A DNA stretch of 64,000 nt from Frischella perrara (GCF_000807275.1 NZ_CP009056.1:1923192-1987191), one strand, 5' to 3'; positions 1 to 9,632 are shown, counted from the first letter of the stretch. Program-made: numbers and translations. The notes: a model not told the origin generated them from the sequence alone.

Positions 1-157
1 TCAAAAGTTGACACCTAAACAGCAACAAGATTTAGATATAATGCTTGATCGTATTGATGAATTAATGAATCTGTTAGGTTACACAGAATCTGACGAAAAT
101 CAGAGAGATGAATTGGATACATCAGAGGATATTGTTAGTTTACTAAGAAAACGCTAA
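1..157 (+). CDS. yihI: YihI, Der GTPase-activating protein (3' end only)
   Basis: Only the last 51 codons are in the window; the reading frame starts at base 2 and stops with TAA at 155-157. The visible peptide contains LDRIDELMNLLG, followed by an acidic stretch and a closing SLLRKR. I recognise this as the C-terminus of enterobacterial YihI, which has LDRIDELMQKLG, an acidic run and a LLRG-type ending. YihI is known to stimulate the GTPase activity of the ribosome-assembly factor Der. The position directly before hemN is the same as in Escherichia coli and supports the call. The N-terminal basic region lies outside the window. Confidence 0.85.
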   Translation, partial: QKLTPKQQQDLDIMLDRIDELMNLLGYTESDENQRDELDTSEDIVSLLRKR

Positions 158-161
158 CTAT

Positions 162-326
162 ATGTTAATGCTAATAATGCTCAGTTTATATTTCGGTTTG
201 GCTATTTGTTTGTTGCTTTATTTAAGAAAAATCAAGAAAATTAAACATACACTAACTGTGAAAACTAAACCGAAATTAAAAACTAATCAAAATTATTCTA
301 AATGCAATGTCAAAACAAATAAATAA
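162..326 (+). CDS. Putative 54-residue single-pass membrane protein overlapping hemN
   Basis: An open frame starts at ATG 162, five bases after the yihI stop, and ends with TAA at 324-326, overlapping the hemN start at 307 by 20 bases in another frame. The first ~20 residues are hydrophobic (LMLIMLSLYFGLAICLLLYL). A strongly basic tail rich in Lys, Thr and Asn follows, the profile of a one-helix membrane protein with a cytoplasmic tail. There is no clear Shine-Dalgarno before it, but hemN also lacks a good one, so coupling from this frame into hemN is possible. I do not recognise a family. E. coli has a small membrane protein, YshB, reported from this general region, but I see no sequence resemblance. 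It could be a chance ORF. Confidence 0.35.
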   Translation: MLMLIMLSLYFGLAICLLLYLRKIKKIKHTLTVKTKPKLKTNQNYSKCNVKTNK

Positions 327-1692
327 AGGATCACTTATTTGGGATCAAGATTTAATTCAAAAATACAATTATTCAGGACCAAGGTATACCTCTTATCCAA
401 CTGCTCTAGAATTCAATGAACAGTTTAATGAGCAGGATTTTCTGACTTCCGTGACATTATATCCAGAAAAACCTCTCTCTATATATGTCCACATCCCGTT
501 TTGTCATAAACTTTGTTACTTTTGTGGATGTAACAAAATGGTGACTCGTCAACATCATAAAGTTACAAAGTATCTTGAAGCATTAAAACAAGAAATTATA
601 AATCGGGCACCTTTATTTAAAAATAAAATTGTTACTCAAATGCACTGGGGAGGCGGTACACCAACTTACCTTAATGATGAGGAAATTGGGTGGTTAATTG
701 ACGTACTAAAAGATAATTTCCAGTTTGCAAATAACATAGAGCAATCAATCGAAATTGACCCGCGTGAAATCACACCCAAAACTATTGATCATTTAGCTTT
801 AGTTGGTTTTAATCGCTTAAGTATGGGAATTCAAGATTTTAATCAAGAAATTCAGACTTTAATTAATCGTGAACAAGATGAGAATTTAATTGCTAATCTA
901 ATTAAACAAGCGAGAAAAAGAGACTTTGCATCGATTAGTTTAGATTTAATTTATGGCTTGCCTAAACAAACAGTTGAGAGTTTCACCGATACCTTAAACA
1001 AAGTTATTGCACTTTCTCCCGATCGATTAAGTGTATTCAATTATGCACATCTACCGACACGATTCGCAGCTCAACGTAAAATAAAGGACGAGGATTTACC
1101 TGCCGCTATTGAGAAATTAAAAATATTACAAAATAGTATTGAACAGCTTACCCAAGCTGGATATACGTTTATTGGGATGGATCACTTTGCCAAACCAACT
1201 GATGAATTAGCCATTGCTCAGCAACAAGGCATACTACATCGCAATTTCCAAGGCTATACAACACATGGTGATGCCGATTTATTGGGTTTAGGAGTGTCAG
1301 CAATTAGTATGCTCGGCGATAGCTATGCTCAAAATCAAAAAGATCTACAAATATACCAATCAGAAGTTCAGAAAAAGGGTAACGCTCTCTGGAAAGGGTT
1401 TACATTAAATCAGGATGATAAGATTAGACGTGATGTGATTAAACAATTAATTTGCCATTTTAATTTAAATAAGGCAACGATTGAAAATCGTTATCAAATT
1501 AAATTTGATGATTATTTTGCTGAAGACTTACAACTCCTTGCCCCACTTGTTAAAGATGGTTTAGTTGAGAATAAAGCTGATTCGTTAATAGTTTCAGCTA
1601 AAGGACAAATGTTAATACGGAATATTTGTATGTGTTTTGATATTTATATGCGTAAAGTAGCCCGTCAACAACAATTTTCTAGAGTAATCTAA
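307..1692 (+). CDS. hemN: Oxygen-independent coproporphyrinogen III oxidase HemN
   Basis: Radical-SAM enzyme that converts coproporphyrinogen III to protoporphyrinogen IX without oxygen, for haem synthesis in the cytoplasm. The cluster-binding cysteines are C66, C70, C73 and C75 in PFCHKLCYFCGC. The extra fourth cysteine separates true HemN from the HemW chaperone, which is encoded separately at 33.2 kb. The GGGTP SAM-binding motif is at 115-119. The length (461) and the closing QQFSRVI match the enterobacterial enzyme closely. It follows yihI and ends at a bidirectional terminator shared with rpsI. The ATG at 307 gives the conserved N-terminus leading into YNYSGPRYTSYPTALEF. Confidence 0.97.
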   Translation: MSKQINKGSLIWDQDLIQKYNYSGPRYTSYPTALEFNEQFNEQDFLTSVTLYPEKPLSIYVHIPFCHKLCYFCGCNKMVTRQHHKVTKYLEALKQEIINRAPLFKNKIVTQMHWGGGTPTYLNDEEIGWLIDVLKDNFQFANNIEQSIEIDPREITPKTIDHLALVGFNRLSMGIQDFNQEIQTLINREQDENLIANLIKQARKRDFASISLDLIYGLPKQTVESFTDTLNKVIALSPDRLSVFNYAHLPTRFAAQRKIKDEDLPAAIEKLKILQNSIEQLTQAGYTFIGMDHFAKPTDELAIAQQQGILHRNFQGYTTHGDADLLGLGVSAISMLGDSYAQNQKDLQIYQSEVQKKGNALWKGFTLNQDDKIRRDVIKQLICHFNLNKATIENRYQIKFDDYFAEDLQLLAPLVKDGLVENKADSLIVSAKGQMLIRNICMCFDIYMRKVARQQQFSRVI

Positions 1693-1792
1693 TCTTTTTA
1701 TTGGATTTAGATAGTAGGAAAATCGAAAGCTAATTATTTATAAGAATCCATCAAGACAAATTAATTTTGTCAGCACAACTCAATTTAGGAAT

Positions 1793-1820
1793 AAAAAAAC
1801 CCGGTATAACCCGGGTTTTT
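1793..1820. terminator. Bidirectional intrinsic terminator between hemN and rpsI
   Basis: A run of seven A is followed by a GC-rich inverted repeat (AAACCCGG, six-base loop, CCGGGTTT) and then a T run. It can therefore stop hemN transcription on the plus strand and rpsI transcription on the minus strand. It lies between the two converging genes. Confidence 0.9.
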
Positions 1821-1836
1821 GCTTTGTATGAAAAAA

Positions 1837-2229
1837 TTAACGTTTTGAGAATTGTGGACGACGACGTGCTTTGCGTAGACCAACTTTCTTACGTTCAACT
1901 TCACGAGCATCACGCGTTACGAAGCCCGCTTGACGTAATGGAGAACGTAATGTTTCGTCATATTCCATTAATGCACGAGTAATACCGTGACGAATTGCAC
2001 CCGCTTGACCAGAGATACCACCACCTTTAACAGTGATGTAAAGATCAAACTTGTCAGTCATTTCAACTAATTCTAATGGTTGCATTACAACCATACGAGC
2101 AGTATCACGACCAAAATATTGTTCTAAAGAACGTTTATTAATTACAATGTTACCGCTTCCTGGTTTAATGAAAACACGAGCAGAAGAACTTTTGCGGCGA
2201 CCTGTACCGTAATATTGATTATCAGCCAT
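1837..2229 (-). CDS. rpsI: 30S ribosomal protein S9
   Basis: Small-subunit protein whose C-terminal tail reaches the P-site tRNA. The 130 residues open with the family's [15 protein letters not shown] and close with the basic [11 protein letters not shown] tail, including the invariant terminal SKR. It is second in the rplM-rpsI operon, 11 bases after the rplM stop, and terminates at the shared terminator near 1.8 kb. Nothing is unusual in sequence or length. Confidence 0.98.
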   Translation of the reverse strand: MADNQYYGTGRRKSSSARVFIKPGSGNIVINKRSLEQYFGRDTARMVVMQPLELVEMTDKFDLYITVKGGGISGQAGAIRHGITRALMEYDETLRSPLRQAGFVTRDAREVERKKVGLRKARRRPQFSKR

Positions 2230-2240
2230 CTTTTATCCCC

Positions 2241-2669
2241 TTAAATATCTAGTACTTGCGGTTGTTGTGCCGCATGATTGTGCTCGTTACCTGCGTAAAC
2301 TTTTAGTTTACGGTACATTGCACGACCAAGAGGACCTTTCGGTAACATGCCTTTAACAGCAATTTCGATAACTTGTTCAGGATGACGTTCAATCATTTCT
2401 TTGAAAGACGCGTCCTTAATCCCACCAATGTAACCAGTATGACGATAATACATTTTATCAGTGCGTTTTTTGCCAGTTACAGCAACTTTTTCTGCATTGA
2501 TAACAATGATGTAATCACCTGTATCAACATGTGGTGTATATTCTGCTTTGTGCTTACCGCGTAGACGGCTAGCGATTTCAGTTGCAAGACGACCTAGTGT
2601 TTTACCAGCCGCATCAACAACATACCAGTCGCGTTTTACTGTTTCTGGTTTAGCTGAAAAAGTACTCAT
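2241..2669 (-). CDS. rplM: 50S ribosomal protein L13
   Basis: Early-assembly large-subunit protein. The start is placed at ATG 2669, giving [18 protein letters not shown] and 142 residues, the exact length of E. coli L13. A longer frame begins at a TTG five codons upstream, but a GGGTAAA ribosome-binding site sits just before ATG 2669. The body carries [17 protein letters not shown] and ends in [13 protein letters not shown], as in enterobacteria. It is the first gene of the rplM-rpsI operon. L13 is known to repress its own operon in E. coli; the structured leader upstream here fits such control. Confidence 0.98.
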   Translation of the reverse strand: MSTFSAKPETVKRDWYVVDAAGKTLGRLATEIASRLRGKHKAEYTPHVDTGDYIIVINAEKVAVTGKKRTDKMYYRHTGYIGGIKDASFKEMIERHPEQVIEIAVKGMLPKGPLGRAMYRKLKVYAGNEHNHAAQQPQVLDI

Positions 2670-2845
2670 TAGTAATTTACCCAAAATTATTAAATTAATC
2701 TCACGTTAATAAATCCGCCTTATGTAACCAGATTTATTTACACATATGTTTTTATTCGCTGAACCATTAACCCCTTCGAGTCATGTATTCAAGGAAGTCT
2801 AACTAAAAAAGCAATGTCGGGAAAACATTGCTGTAACGTGGGTGC
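2670..2845 (-). promoter_or_regulatory. Structured 5' leader of rplM-rpsI
   Basis: About 175 bases separate the likely promoter from the rplM start. Reading along the minus strand, the leader first meets a terminator-like hairpin at 2805-2832 and then a perfect 8-bp inverted repeat (2708-2715 with 2731-2738), about 40 bases before the start codon. No ORF is convincing here. L13 autoregulation is established in E. coli. That these hairpins mediate it here is inference. Confidence 0.5.
2805..2832 (-). terminator. Terminator-like hairpin in the rplM leader (possible attenuator)
   Basis: On the minus strand AGCAATGT and ACATTGCT form an 8-bp perfect stem with a 7-base loop, followed at once by six T. 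It lies just downstream of the predicted rplM promoter and before the gene. It would therefore cut leader transcripts unless it is antagonised. Confidence 0.6.
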
Positions 2846-2849
2846 GTTT

Positions 2850-2855
2850 ATTATA
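2850..2855 (-). promoter_or_regulatory. -10 element of the probable rplM promoter
   Basis: A perfect TATAAT on the minus strand. The -35 region is weak: TGGTGA or CTGGTG at 16-17 bp spacing. The distance to rplM leaves a leader of roughly 170 bases. Confidence 0.5.
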
Positions 2856-3146
2856 CAGAAATAAAATAAGATCACCAGTTCCCTAAGCAAAATTTATTAT
2901 CCTTTTTAGGATTATTAATCTTTTTAGAACATTATTAGGAGCGATCAAATCTAATGCCATAGGTAATCCACTAAAAGTGGCTTTTATTTTTATTTGGTTT
3001 TTACAAATTTTAAACAAAATGATGAGATATATAGCATGCCAAATATAACATTTTGATCATCGCAATCCAGTTTACAATTAGCAAATAACATAATCTAGCA
3101 GTATAAATTATAAACTTATATGAAGATATTTTTTGAAATAGAAATA
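2856..3146. other. Intergenic stretch between the rplM promoter and ilvA
   Basis: About 290 AT-rich bases with no convincing ORF. The one visible structure is a hairpin with a following T-rich run on the plus strand near 2968-2990. No promoter or gene on the plus strand clearly belongs to it. Confidence 0.5.
2968..2991 (+). terminator. Orphan plus-strand terminator-like hairpin
   Basis: CCACT, loop AAA, AGTGG, then CTTTTATTTTT. The geometry is that of a short intrinsic terminator reading rightward, but no annotated plus-strand gene lies upstream, since rplM is on the other strand. It could end a short untranslated RNA or be chance in AT-rich DNA. Confidence 0.3.
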
Positions 3147-3169
3147 AGGGATAACGCTAGATTACCCCT
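3147..3169 (-). terminator. Possible ilvA (operon) terminator
   Basis: Minus-strand AGGGGTAA and TTATCCCT form an 8-bp stem with one G-U pair about 40 bases past the ilvA stop. The tract that follows is U-rich but interrupted, so the call is modest. Confidence 0.4.
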
Positions 3170-3208
3170 CAAATATTATGATATGAATTAATACTTACCG
3201 CACTTATA

Positions 3209-4735
3209 TTAATCCGTTAAAAAATATTTTAATGACGGATTTTCACTTTCATTATGGTAATCATAATTTAATTCGGCGAGATGGCTTTCAAATGCTTGAT
3301 CATTAGCATCTATTTCAAATCCTGCTAAAACACGCCCATAATCGGTACCATGACTACGATAATGAAATAATGAGATATTCCAATTGGTTCCTAAAGTCTG
3401 TAAGAACTTTAATAAAGCGCCCGCTGATTCTGGAAATTCAAAACTATAGACTTGTTCCTTTAACGGCTTACATGGTTTTCCACCAATCATATAACGCAAA
3501 TGTAACTTGGCCATTTCATCATCAGATAAGTCAAAGACTTGATAACCACCAGCACTTAGTTGTTGGATAATTTCTTCTTTTTCAATATCTCCATTGGTTA
3601 TACGAACGCCAACAAATATACAAGCATTTTTATCGTCATGATATCGATACTTAAACTCAGTTACAGAACGACCACCTAATAATTGACAAAATTTTAAAAA
3701 GCTACCCTTTTGTTCTGGTATCGTTACGGCAAACAGCGCCTCTTTTTTCTCACCAAGTTCACAACGTTCAGAAACATAACGTAAAGTATGAAAATTAAGA
3801 TTAGCGCCCGATAAAATATGTGCTAAATTTTCACCGCGAATGTTATGCAGTTCAATGTACTTTTTCATGCCAGCTAGCGCTAAGGCGCCAGAAGGTTCAG
3901 CTATAGCTCTAATATCGTCAAAAAGATCTTTAACTGCTGCACAGATTTCATCACTATCTACGACTACAATATCATCAATATATTGTTGGCAGAGCCTAAA
4001 AGTTTCATCGCCAATCCGTTTAACAGCTACTCCTTCGGCAAATAATCCTACTCGATTCAAATCTACTGGATGCCCAGCCTCAAGTGCCGCTTTTAAACAT
4101 GCAGAATCTTCGGCTTCAACTGCAATGATTTTGATAGAAGGTAAAATTTGCTTAATAAGCACAGCAATTCCAGCTGCTAGCCCTCCGCCACCCACAGGAA
4201 CAAAAATGCGATCAAGTTTGGCATTTTGCTGTAATAGTTCCATTGCAATACTACCTTGACCAGCAATTACTAATGGGTGATCAAATGGAGGAATGAAAGT
4301 ACGATGTTGCTCTGCCGCAAGTTCAATAGCTTTATTTTTGGCTTCATCGAAGTTGGCACCATGAAGTAGTACTTTACCACCAAATCCTTTAACTGCTTCA
4401 ACTTTTATATCTGGCGTTGTTAATGGCATAACAATTAGTGAGTCAATGCCTAGTTTGGTCGCGGACAAAGCCACTCCTTGAGCATGATTGCCTGCTGATG
4501 CGGCGATAACGCCACACTGCCTTTGCTTGTCGTTTAAACTAGCAATCATCGCATGAGCACCACGAATTTTAAAACTATGAACTTTTTGACGATCCTCACG
4601 TTTAACAAATACGCGATTACCTAACCTTATCGAGAGTTTTTCCATCTCTTCTAATGGTGTCACATCGGCGATATCATAAACGGCGGAACATAGCGTTGCT
4701 TGTAGGTACTGTGCACCTGTCATCTCTTTTTTCAT
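3209..4735 (-). CDS. ilvA: Threonine ammonia-lyase (biosynthetic threonine deaminase)
   Basis: PLP enzyme making 2-oxobutanoate from threonine, the committed step to isoleucine. The PLP lysine is K56 in SFKIRGA, and the phosphate-binding glycine loop is GGGG at 182-185. The C-terminal ~170 residues form the two ACT-like regulatory modules, with FLKFCQLLGGRSVTEFKYRY and the parallel LLKFLQTLGTNWNISLFHYR, where isoleucine feedback acts. The 508-residue length is that of the biosynthetic rather than the catabolic (TdcB) form. It is the last gene of the ilv operon, 13 bases after ilvD. Confidence 0.97.
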   Translation of the reverse strand: MKKEMTGAQYLQATLCSAVYDIADVTPLEEMEKLSIRLGNRVFVKREDRQKVHSFKIRGAHAMIASLNDKQRQCGVIAASAGNHAQGVALSATKLGIDSLIVMPLTTPDIKVEAVKGFGGKVLLHGANFDEAKNKAIELAAEQHRTFIPPFDHPLVIAGQGSIAMELLQQNAKLDRIFVPVGGGGLAAGIAVLIKQILPSIKIIAVEAEDSACLKAALEAGHPVDLNRVGLFAEGVAVKRIGDETFRLCQQYIDDIVVVDSDEICAAVKDLFDDIRAIAEPSGALALAGMKKYIELHNIRGENLAHILSGANLNFHTLRYVSERCELGEKKEALFAVTIPEQKGSFLKFCQLLGGRSVTEFKYRYHDDKNACIFVGVRITNGDIEKEEIIQQLSAGGYQVFDLSDDEMAKLHLRYMIGGKPCKPLKEQVYSFEFPESAGALLKFLQTLGTNWNISLFHYRSHGTDYGRVLAGFEIDANDQAFESHLAELNYDYHNESENPSLKYFLTD

Positions 4736-4748
4736 GGTCTTTTCCGCC

Positions 4749-6599
4749 TTAACCCGCTAGTTTACTTTTATCTCTAACGGCACCTTTGTCGGCACTGGTT
4801 GCCAAGCTAGCATAAGCTTTTAAAGCATAGGAAACTTGACGATCTCGATTGTGTGGCGTCCATGCTTTATCCCCTCTCGCCTGTTCTGCAACACGACGCA
4901 TTTCTAGTTCAACTTCAGGAACATCTAGAACCAATTTACGATTTGGAATATCAATATCAATAATGTCGCCATCTCGGACTAAACCAATAACGCCACCATT
5001 TGCGGCTTCTGGTGAAATATGTCCAATAGATAATCCTGATGAACCACCGGAAAAACGACCATCGGTAATTAGCGCACATTTTTTACCTAATCCCATTGAT
5101 TTCAGATAACTTGTAGGGTAAAGCATCTCTTGCATGCCTGGTCCACCTTTAGGACCTTCGTAAATGATAACAACAACATCACCTTCTAAAATCCTCCCCC
5201 CCAAAATCGCACTGACCGCATCTTCTTGACTTTCAAATACTTTAGCTGGTCCTCTAAATACAAGATTTTCAGCTGCAACACCAGCCGTTTTAACAATTGC
5301 TCCATCTATCGCAACGTTACCATATAGTGTTGCCAATCCGCCATCTTGACTATAAGCATGGGCTTTGTCACGAATACAACCATTTTGGCGATCATTATCA
5401 AGGCTATCCCAATAACAATCCTGAGAGAAGGCTTTAGTTGTCCTAATACCTGCCGGACCACTACGATACATTTTTTTCACGTCTTCATCTTTCGTTTGCA
5501 TAATATCGTATTTGGTAAATGTTTCTTCCAAATTTAAGCCTAGTACATTTTTAACATTTCGATTTAGTAAACCGGCACGATCGAGTTCTGCCATGATACC
5601 AACTACCCCACCTGCTCGATGAACATCTTCCATGTGATAAATTTGTGTACTTGGTGCAACTTTGCATAAATGTGGAACTTTACGAGATAAACGATCAATA
5701 TCCGACATAGTGAAATCAATTTCACCTTCTTGCGCCGTAGCTAATAAATGAAGTACCGTATTGGTTGAGCCTCCCATCGCAATATCTAATGACATAGCAT
5801 TTTCATATGCTGCTTTTGTGGCTATTGAACGTGGTAGCACTGAAACATCATCTTGTTCATAATAACGTTTGGTAATCGTAACAATATGTTTTGCTGCTTG
5901 TTTGAATAATGCTTCACGTTGTTTGTGTGTCGCTACAAGCGAACCATTACCTGGTAGTGCTAATCCTAAAGCTTCAGTTAAACAGTTCATTGAATTAGCC
6001 GTAAACATACCAGAACAAGAACCACAGGTTGGGCAAGCAGTTTCTTCAATTTGTTGGCTAACATTATCGGCAACGGTAGGATCAGCACTTTGAATCATTG
6101 CATCAATTAAATCAAGTTTAATAATCTGATCAGACAATTTAGTCTTACCGGCTTCCATTGGTCCGCCCGATACAAAAATTACAGGTATGTTAATTCTCAA
6201 TGCTGCCATTAACATTCCTGGGGTAATTTTATCGCAATTAGAAATACAAACCATAGCATCAGCACAATGAGCATTAACCATATATTCAACAGAATCAGCA
6301 ATTAATTCTCGTGAAGGTAATGAGTACAACATTCCACCATGCCCCATAGCAATACCATCATCTACAGCAATAGTATTAAACTCCTTGGCAATTCCTCCCG
6401 CCGCCTCAATCTCTTTAACAACTAATTGGCCAATATCTTTTAAATGTACATGACCGGGTACAAATTGTGTGAATGAATTAACAACAGCAATGATCGGTTT
6501 ACCAAAATCTTCATTTTTAACGCCAGTAGCACGCCATAATGCCCGTGCGCCTGCCATATTACGACCTTCTACTGATGTTGCTGAACGATACTTCGGCAT
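4749..6599 (-). CDS. ilvD: Dihydroxy-acid dehydratase
   Basis: Iron-sulfur enzyme that dehydrates dihydroxy acids to the 2-oxo acids of valine and isoleucine. Cluster ligands are visible at C122 (ISNCDK) and in the [12 protein letters not shown] block around 188-199. The [18 protein letters not shown] block near the C-terminus is family-typical. The 616 residues match the E. coli length. It sits between ilvE and ilvA, separated from ilvE by 102 bases that include a perfect palindrome. Confidence 0.98.
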   Translation of the reverse strand: MPKYRSATSVEGRNMAGARALWRATGVKNEDFGKPIIAVVNSFTQFVPGHVHLKDIGQLVVKEIEAAGGIAKEFNTIAVDDGIAMGHGGMLYSLPSRELIADSVEYMVNAHCADAMVCISNCDKITPGMLMAALRINIPVIFVSGGPMEAGKTKLSDQIIKLDLIDAMIQSADPTVADNVSQQIEETACPTCGSCSGMFTANSMNCLTEALGLALPGNGSLVATHKQREALFKQAAKHIVTITKRYYEQDDVSVLPRSIATKAAYENAMSLDIAMGGSTNTVLHLLATAQEGEIDFTMSDIDRLSRKVPHLCKVAPSTQIYHMEDVHRAGGVVGIMAELDRAGLLNRNVKNVLGLNLEETFTKYDIMQTKDEDVKKMYRSGPAGIRTTKAFSQDCYWDSLDNDRQNGCIRDKAHAYSQDGGLATLYGNVAIDGAIVKTAGVAAENLVFRGPAKVFESQEDAVSAILGGRILEGDVVVIIYEGPKGGPGMQEMLYPTSYLKSMGLGKKCALITDGRFSGGSSGLSIGHISPEAANGGVIGLVRDGDIIDIDIPNRKLVLDVPEVELEMRRVAEQARGDKAWTPHNRDRQVSYALKAYASLATSADKGAVRDKSKLAG

Positions 6600-6661
6600 A
6601 AAATGCTCCCAATTCCTTTTCTTGAAATAATATATTAATTAACTATTTGATTATTAAAAAT

Positions 6662-6685
6662 AATGCAGAATTTAAATTCTGCATT
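6662..6685 (-). terminator. Perfect 24-bp palindrome between ilvE and ilvD
   Basis: AATGCAGAATTT is followed directly by its exact reverse complement. On the minus strand the hairpin is followed by ATTTTTAATAAT, so it resembles a leaky intrinsic terminator or an mRNA-stabilising 3' structure inside the operon. It could set a lower level of ilvD-ilvA relative to ilvGME. Confidence 0.5.
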
Positions 6686-6701
6686 GATTAGCCAACTGAG
6701 A

Positions 6702-7631
6702 TTATTTTACGCTATCTAACCAGTGATACTTATCTTCTGTTTTACCATTAAATAATCCAAAGAATGCTTGTTGAATTCGCTTAGTAGTCGGTCCACAGCG
6801 ACCAATACCAACTTGGATACCATCAATACTACGTACTGGCGTAATTTCAGCAGCGGTTCCTGTCATAAATACTTCATCAGCCAAATAAAGTGATTCGCGT
6901 GAAAGCGTTTGCTCACGAATTTCAATACCTAAATCTCTAGCTAATGTTAAGATTGCATCACGCGTAATACCTGGCAGTGCAGCTGATGTTAAAGTTGGTG
7001 TAAATAGAATATTATTTTTTACAATAAAAATATTTTCACCCGCACCTTCTGACACATAACCATGAACATCAAGTGCGATACCTTCTTGATAGCCATGACG
7101 ACGAGCTTCACTACCAACTAATAGTGATGATAAATAATTTCCGCCGGCTTTAGCAGCTGTTGGTATAGTATTAGGTGCAGAACGATTCCATGATGATACC
7201 ATTGCATCAATACCTTGTTCCAATGCTTCCGGACCTAAATATGCACCCCATGGGAAAGCGGCAATAATAACATCTGTTTTGTAACCGGCGGGTGGATTCA
7301 CTCCCATTCCTACGTCACCAATAAATACCAAAGGACGTATATAAGCACTGTTTAGATTATTTTTGATTAAAGTCTGGCGAGTAGCACTCATTAATTCATC
7401 AACAGAGTAACTAATTGGCATACGATATATTTTGGCTGAGTCATGTAACCGTTGCATGTGTTCGCGATGACGAAATACTGCTGGACCATTATGGGTTTCG
7501 TAACAACGCACACCTTCAAAAACAGATGTGCCATAATGTAATGCATGAGACATAACATGGACTTTTGCTTCGTCCCATTTAATCATTTCACCATTAAACC
7601 AAATATAATCAGCCTTTGCAGTTGTTGTCAT
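6702..7631 (-). CDS. ilvE: Branched-chain amino acid aminotransferase
   Basis: Fold-type IV PLP transaminase that makes valine, isoleucine and leucine from their 2-oxo acids with glutamate. The PLP lysine is K161 in TAAKAGGNYLSS. The N-terminal HALHYGTSVFEGVRCY and the EVFMTGTAAEITPV block near the C-terminus are diagnostic. The 309 residues equal the E. coli enzyme. It is third in the ilvGMEDA order, 59 bases after ilvM. Confidence 0.98.
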   Translation of the reverse strand: MTTTAKADYIWFNGEMIKWDEAKVHVMSHALHYGTSVFEGVRCYETHNGPAVFRHREHMQRLHDSAKIYRMPISYSVDELMSATRQTLIKNNLNSAYIRPLVFIGDVGMGVNPPAGYKTDVIIAAFPWGAYLGPEALEQGIDAMVSSWNRSAPNTIPTAAKAGGNYLSSLLVGSEARRHGYQEGIALDVHGYVSEGAGENIFIVKNNILFTPTLTSAALPGITRDAILTLARDLGIEIREQTLSRESLYLADEVFMTGTAAEITPVRSIDGIQVGIGRCGPTTKRIQQAFFGLFNGKTEDKYHWLDSVK

Positions 7632-7690
7632 GTTAAAATTCCTCTAATTTATAACTTATTGTGTTGTTAAATTTCTGATTCTGACCAAAT

Positions 7691-7912
7691 TTAATCAATT
7701 GCGATAATATCAGCCAGTTTAAGTAATTGTGTTGTTATTTGTGATTTAGCTTTACTGTTAATTAAATCAAATTTTACTAATAGTTCTTTGTTTTGCTCCG
7801 CATGCATATTCATAGATTGAATATAACCACCACGATGACGAATCACTCTTAATATTCGCTCTAAAGCACCTGATCTATCATAAGCTTTTATGATTAATTG
7901 ATAATTTTCCAT
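7691..7912 (-). CDS. ilvM: Acetolactate synthase II small subunit (ACT domain)
   Basis: A 73-residue single ACT domain with LIIKAYDRSGALERILRVIR, the length and position of IlvM. It binds and activates the IlvG catalytic subunit. The start lies 4 bases after the ilvG stop, so translation is probably coupled. IlvM-type isozymes are known to be insensitive to valine. Confidence 0.93.
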   Translation of the reverse strand: MENYQLIIKAYDRSGALERILRVIRHRGGYIQSMNMHAEQNKELLVKFDLINSKAKSQITTQLLKLADIIAID

Positions 7913-7916
7913 ATAA

Positions 7917-9632
7917 TTAAGCGCCTTCTTTTTCTAATGAATCAAGCATATCATGATTAGCCGCACCAGGCGGGACTAATGGCCAAACGTTTTCCATTTC
8001 ATCTATCTTAACATGTAATAGGAATGCCCCTTTACTGGTTAAAAGCTGATTTATGGCAGGTAAAACTTGTTCTTTTTCTGTAATTGTAATTCCAGGAATA
8101 TTGAACGCTTGAGCTAAAGTAATAAAATCAGGATTATCAGAGAGATCTGTTTCACTATAACGTTCATTGAAAAAAAGTTGTTGCCATTGTCGAACCATTC
8201 CTAAACGCGAATTATCAATCAATATTATTTTGATGGGTAATTGTTTACGTTTAATCGTCGTTAGCTCTTGAACATTCATCATAAATGAACCATCTCCGGA
8301 AATGCAGATTACGCAATTATTAGGTTTGGCAATCTGTACACCAATTGCGGATGGCAATCCAAATCCCATAGTACCTAATCCACAAGAGCTGATAAAGGTA
8401 TTTTCACTAGCAAATAACATATGTTGTGCTGTCCACATTTGATGTTGACCCACATCTGTAGTCACAATAGCATTTAAATGTTTACGTTCTAAAATAATAT
8501 CAGATAACTGTTTTAACAATAAGGGGGCATAAATGCCTTTGCCGGGATGATCATATCTAGCTGGATAAGCAATTTTCAGTTGTAATATATGTTGACGCCA
8601 TTCTGTAATATCTACAGACTGAGTTAATAATGGTAATACTTTTTTGGCATCAGCAGCTATCTCAACATGAGCAAGTTTTAATTTGCCTATTTCTGCTGTA
8701 TCAATATCAATATGTATTACTTTAGCTTGACTCGCAAATTGGTTAAGGTTGCCTGTTACACGATCGTCAAATCTTACCCCTATCGCGATTAATAAATCAC
8801 ATTCCTGAACAGCCAGATTAGCTGATTTAAATCCATGCATACCAACCATACCTAGGTAACAAGGATCATTGATATCAAGGGCACCTATCCCTTTTAATGT
8901 ACAAACTGCTGGTATTGACGTATTTTCTATCCACTGACGTAATTCGGGGACTGCATTAGCTATAATAATGCCACCACCAATATAGAGTATTGGTTTCTTT
9001 GCATGTTGAATCATTTGGTTGGCAGATTGAATGGCGTCTAATATTGATGGTGATAGCTGAGAAGAGTTTAAAGAAGAAGATAATGCTGATGATTGATAAT
9101 AACTCGACTTATGTAAATACTTTTCATAATCCTCTTTAGCTAATTGAATATCTTTAGGAATGTCAATCAAAACTGGTCCAGGACGTCCAGAATTGGCTAT
9201 CATAAAAGCCTGTTCAATAATATCGGGAAGTAACTTAGGATCATCAACTAAAAAACTGTATTTAGTACATCCAAACGACATTCCTAACATATCAACTTCT
9301 TGAAATGCATCGGTACCTATTAGTGATGTAGGAACTTGCCCTGTAATAGCAACAATAGGTACTGAATCAACAAGTGCATCCGCTAATCCTGTAATTAAAT
9401 TTGTTGCACCTGGACCTGATGTTGCAATACATACACCTGTTTGTCCTGTTGCCCTTGCATAGCCTATAGCAGCAAAAGCAGCACCTTGCTCGTGACGACA
9501 TAAGAGATGTTCTAAACCACCGTCATATAGTGCATCATATAAAGGCATTATTTGACCACCCGGGTAACCAAAAACGGTTTTAATACCATGCTTTTTTAAT
9601 GATTCAACTATCCATTGTGCACCTGTCATCAT
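7917..9632 (-). CDS. ilvG: Acetolactate synthase II large subunit
   Basis: ThDP/FAD enzyme condensing pyruvate with pyruvate or 2-oxobutanoate. I start it at ATG 9632, which has AAGAGG nine bases upstream and gives MMTGAQW as in E. coli; a TTG three codons further up also opens the frame. The ThDP-activating glutamate lies in [20 protein letters not shown]. The ThDP/Mg motif is the [12 protein letters not shown] block in the C-terminal third. The frame is uninterrupted, unlike the frameshifted ilvG of E. coli K-12. It is the first structural gene after the ilvL attenuator. Confidence 0.97.
   Translation of the reverse strand: MMTGAQWIVESLKKHGIKTVFGYPGGQIMPLYDALYDGGLEHLLCRHEQGAAFAAIGYARATGQTGVCIATSGPGATNLITGLADALVDSVPIVAITGQVPTSLIGTDAFQEVDMLGMSFGCTKYSFLVDDPKLLPDIIEQAFMIANSGRPGPVLIDIPKDIQLAKEDYEKYLHKSSYYQSSALSSSLNSSQLSPSILDAIQSANQMIQHAKKPILYIGGGIIIANAVPELRQWIENTSIPAVCTLKGIGALDINDPCYLGMVGMHGFKSANLAVQECDLLIAIGVRFDDRVTGNLNQFASQAKVIHIDIDTAEIGKLKLAHVEIAADAKKVLPLLTQSVDITEWRQHILQLKIAYPARYDHPGKGIYAPLLLKQLSDIILERKHLNAIVTTDVGQHQMWTAQHMLFASENTFISSCGLGTMGFGLPSAIGVQIAKPNNCVICISGDGSFMMNVQELTTIKRKQLPIKIILIDNSRLGMVRQWQQLFFNERYSETDLSDNPDFITLAQAFNIPGITITEKEQVLPAINQLLTSKGAFLLHVKIDEMENVWPLVPPGAANHDMLDSLEKEGA

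Noticed and set aside
162-326. E. coli yshB orthologue
   Set aside because: The visible sequence does not resemble YshB; only the approximate location suggests it.
1767-1982. 71-codon plus-strand ORF after hemN
   Set aside because: It reads through the bidirectional terminator and into antisense rpsI; a shadow ORF.
2670-2684. Longer rplM start (TTG, five codons upstream)
   Set aside because: The ATG at 2669 has the ribosome-binding site and gives the conserved L13 N-terminus and length.
3840-4259. 139-codon plus-strand ORF opposite ilvA
   Set aside because: It overlaps the well-conserved ilvA entirely and has no recognisable domain.
7917-9632. Frameshifted ilvG as in E. coli K-12
   Set aside because: The frame is uninterrupted from start to stop with all ThDP motifs present.
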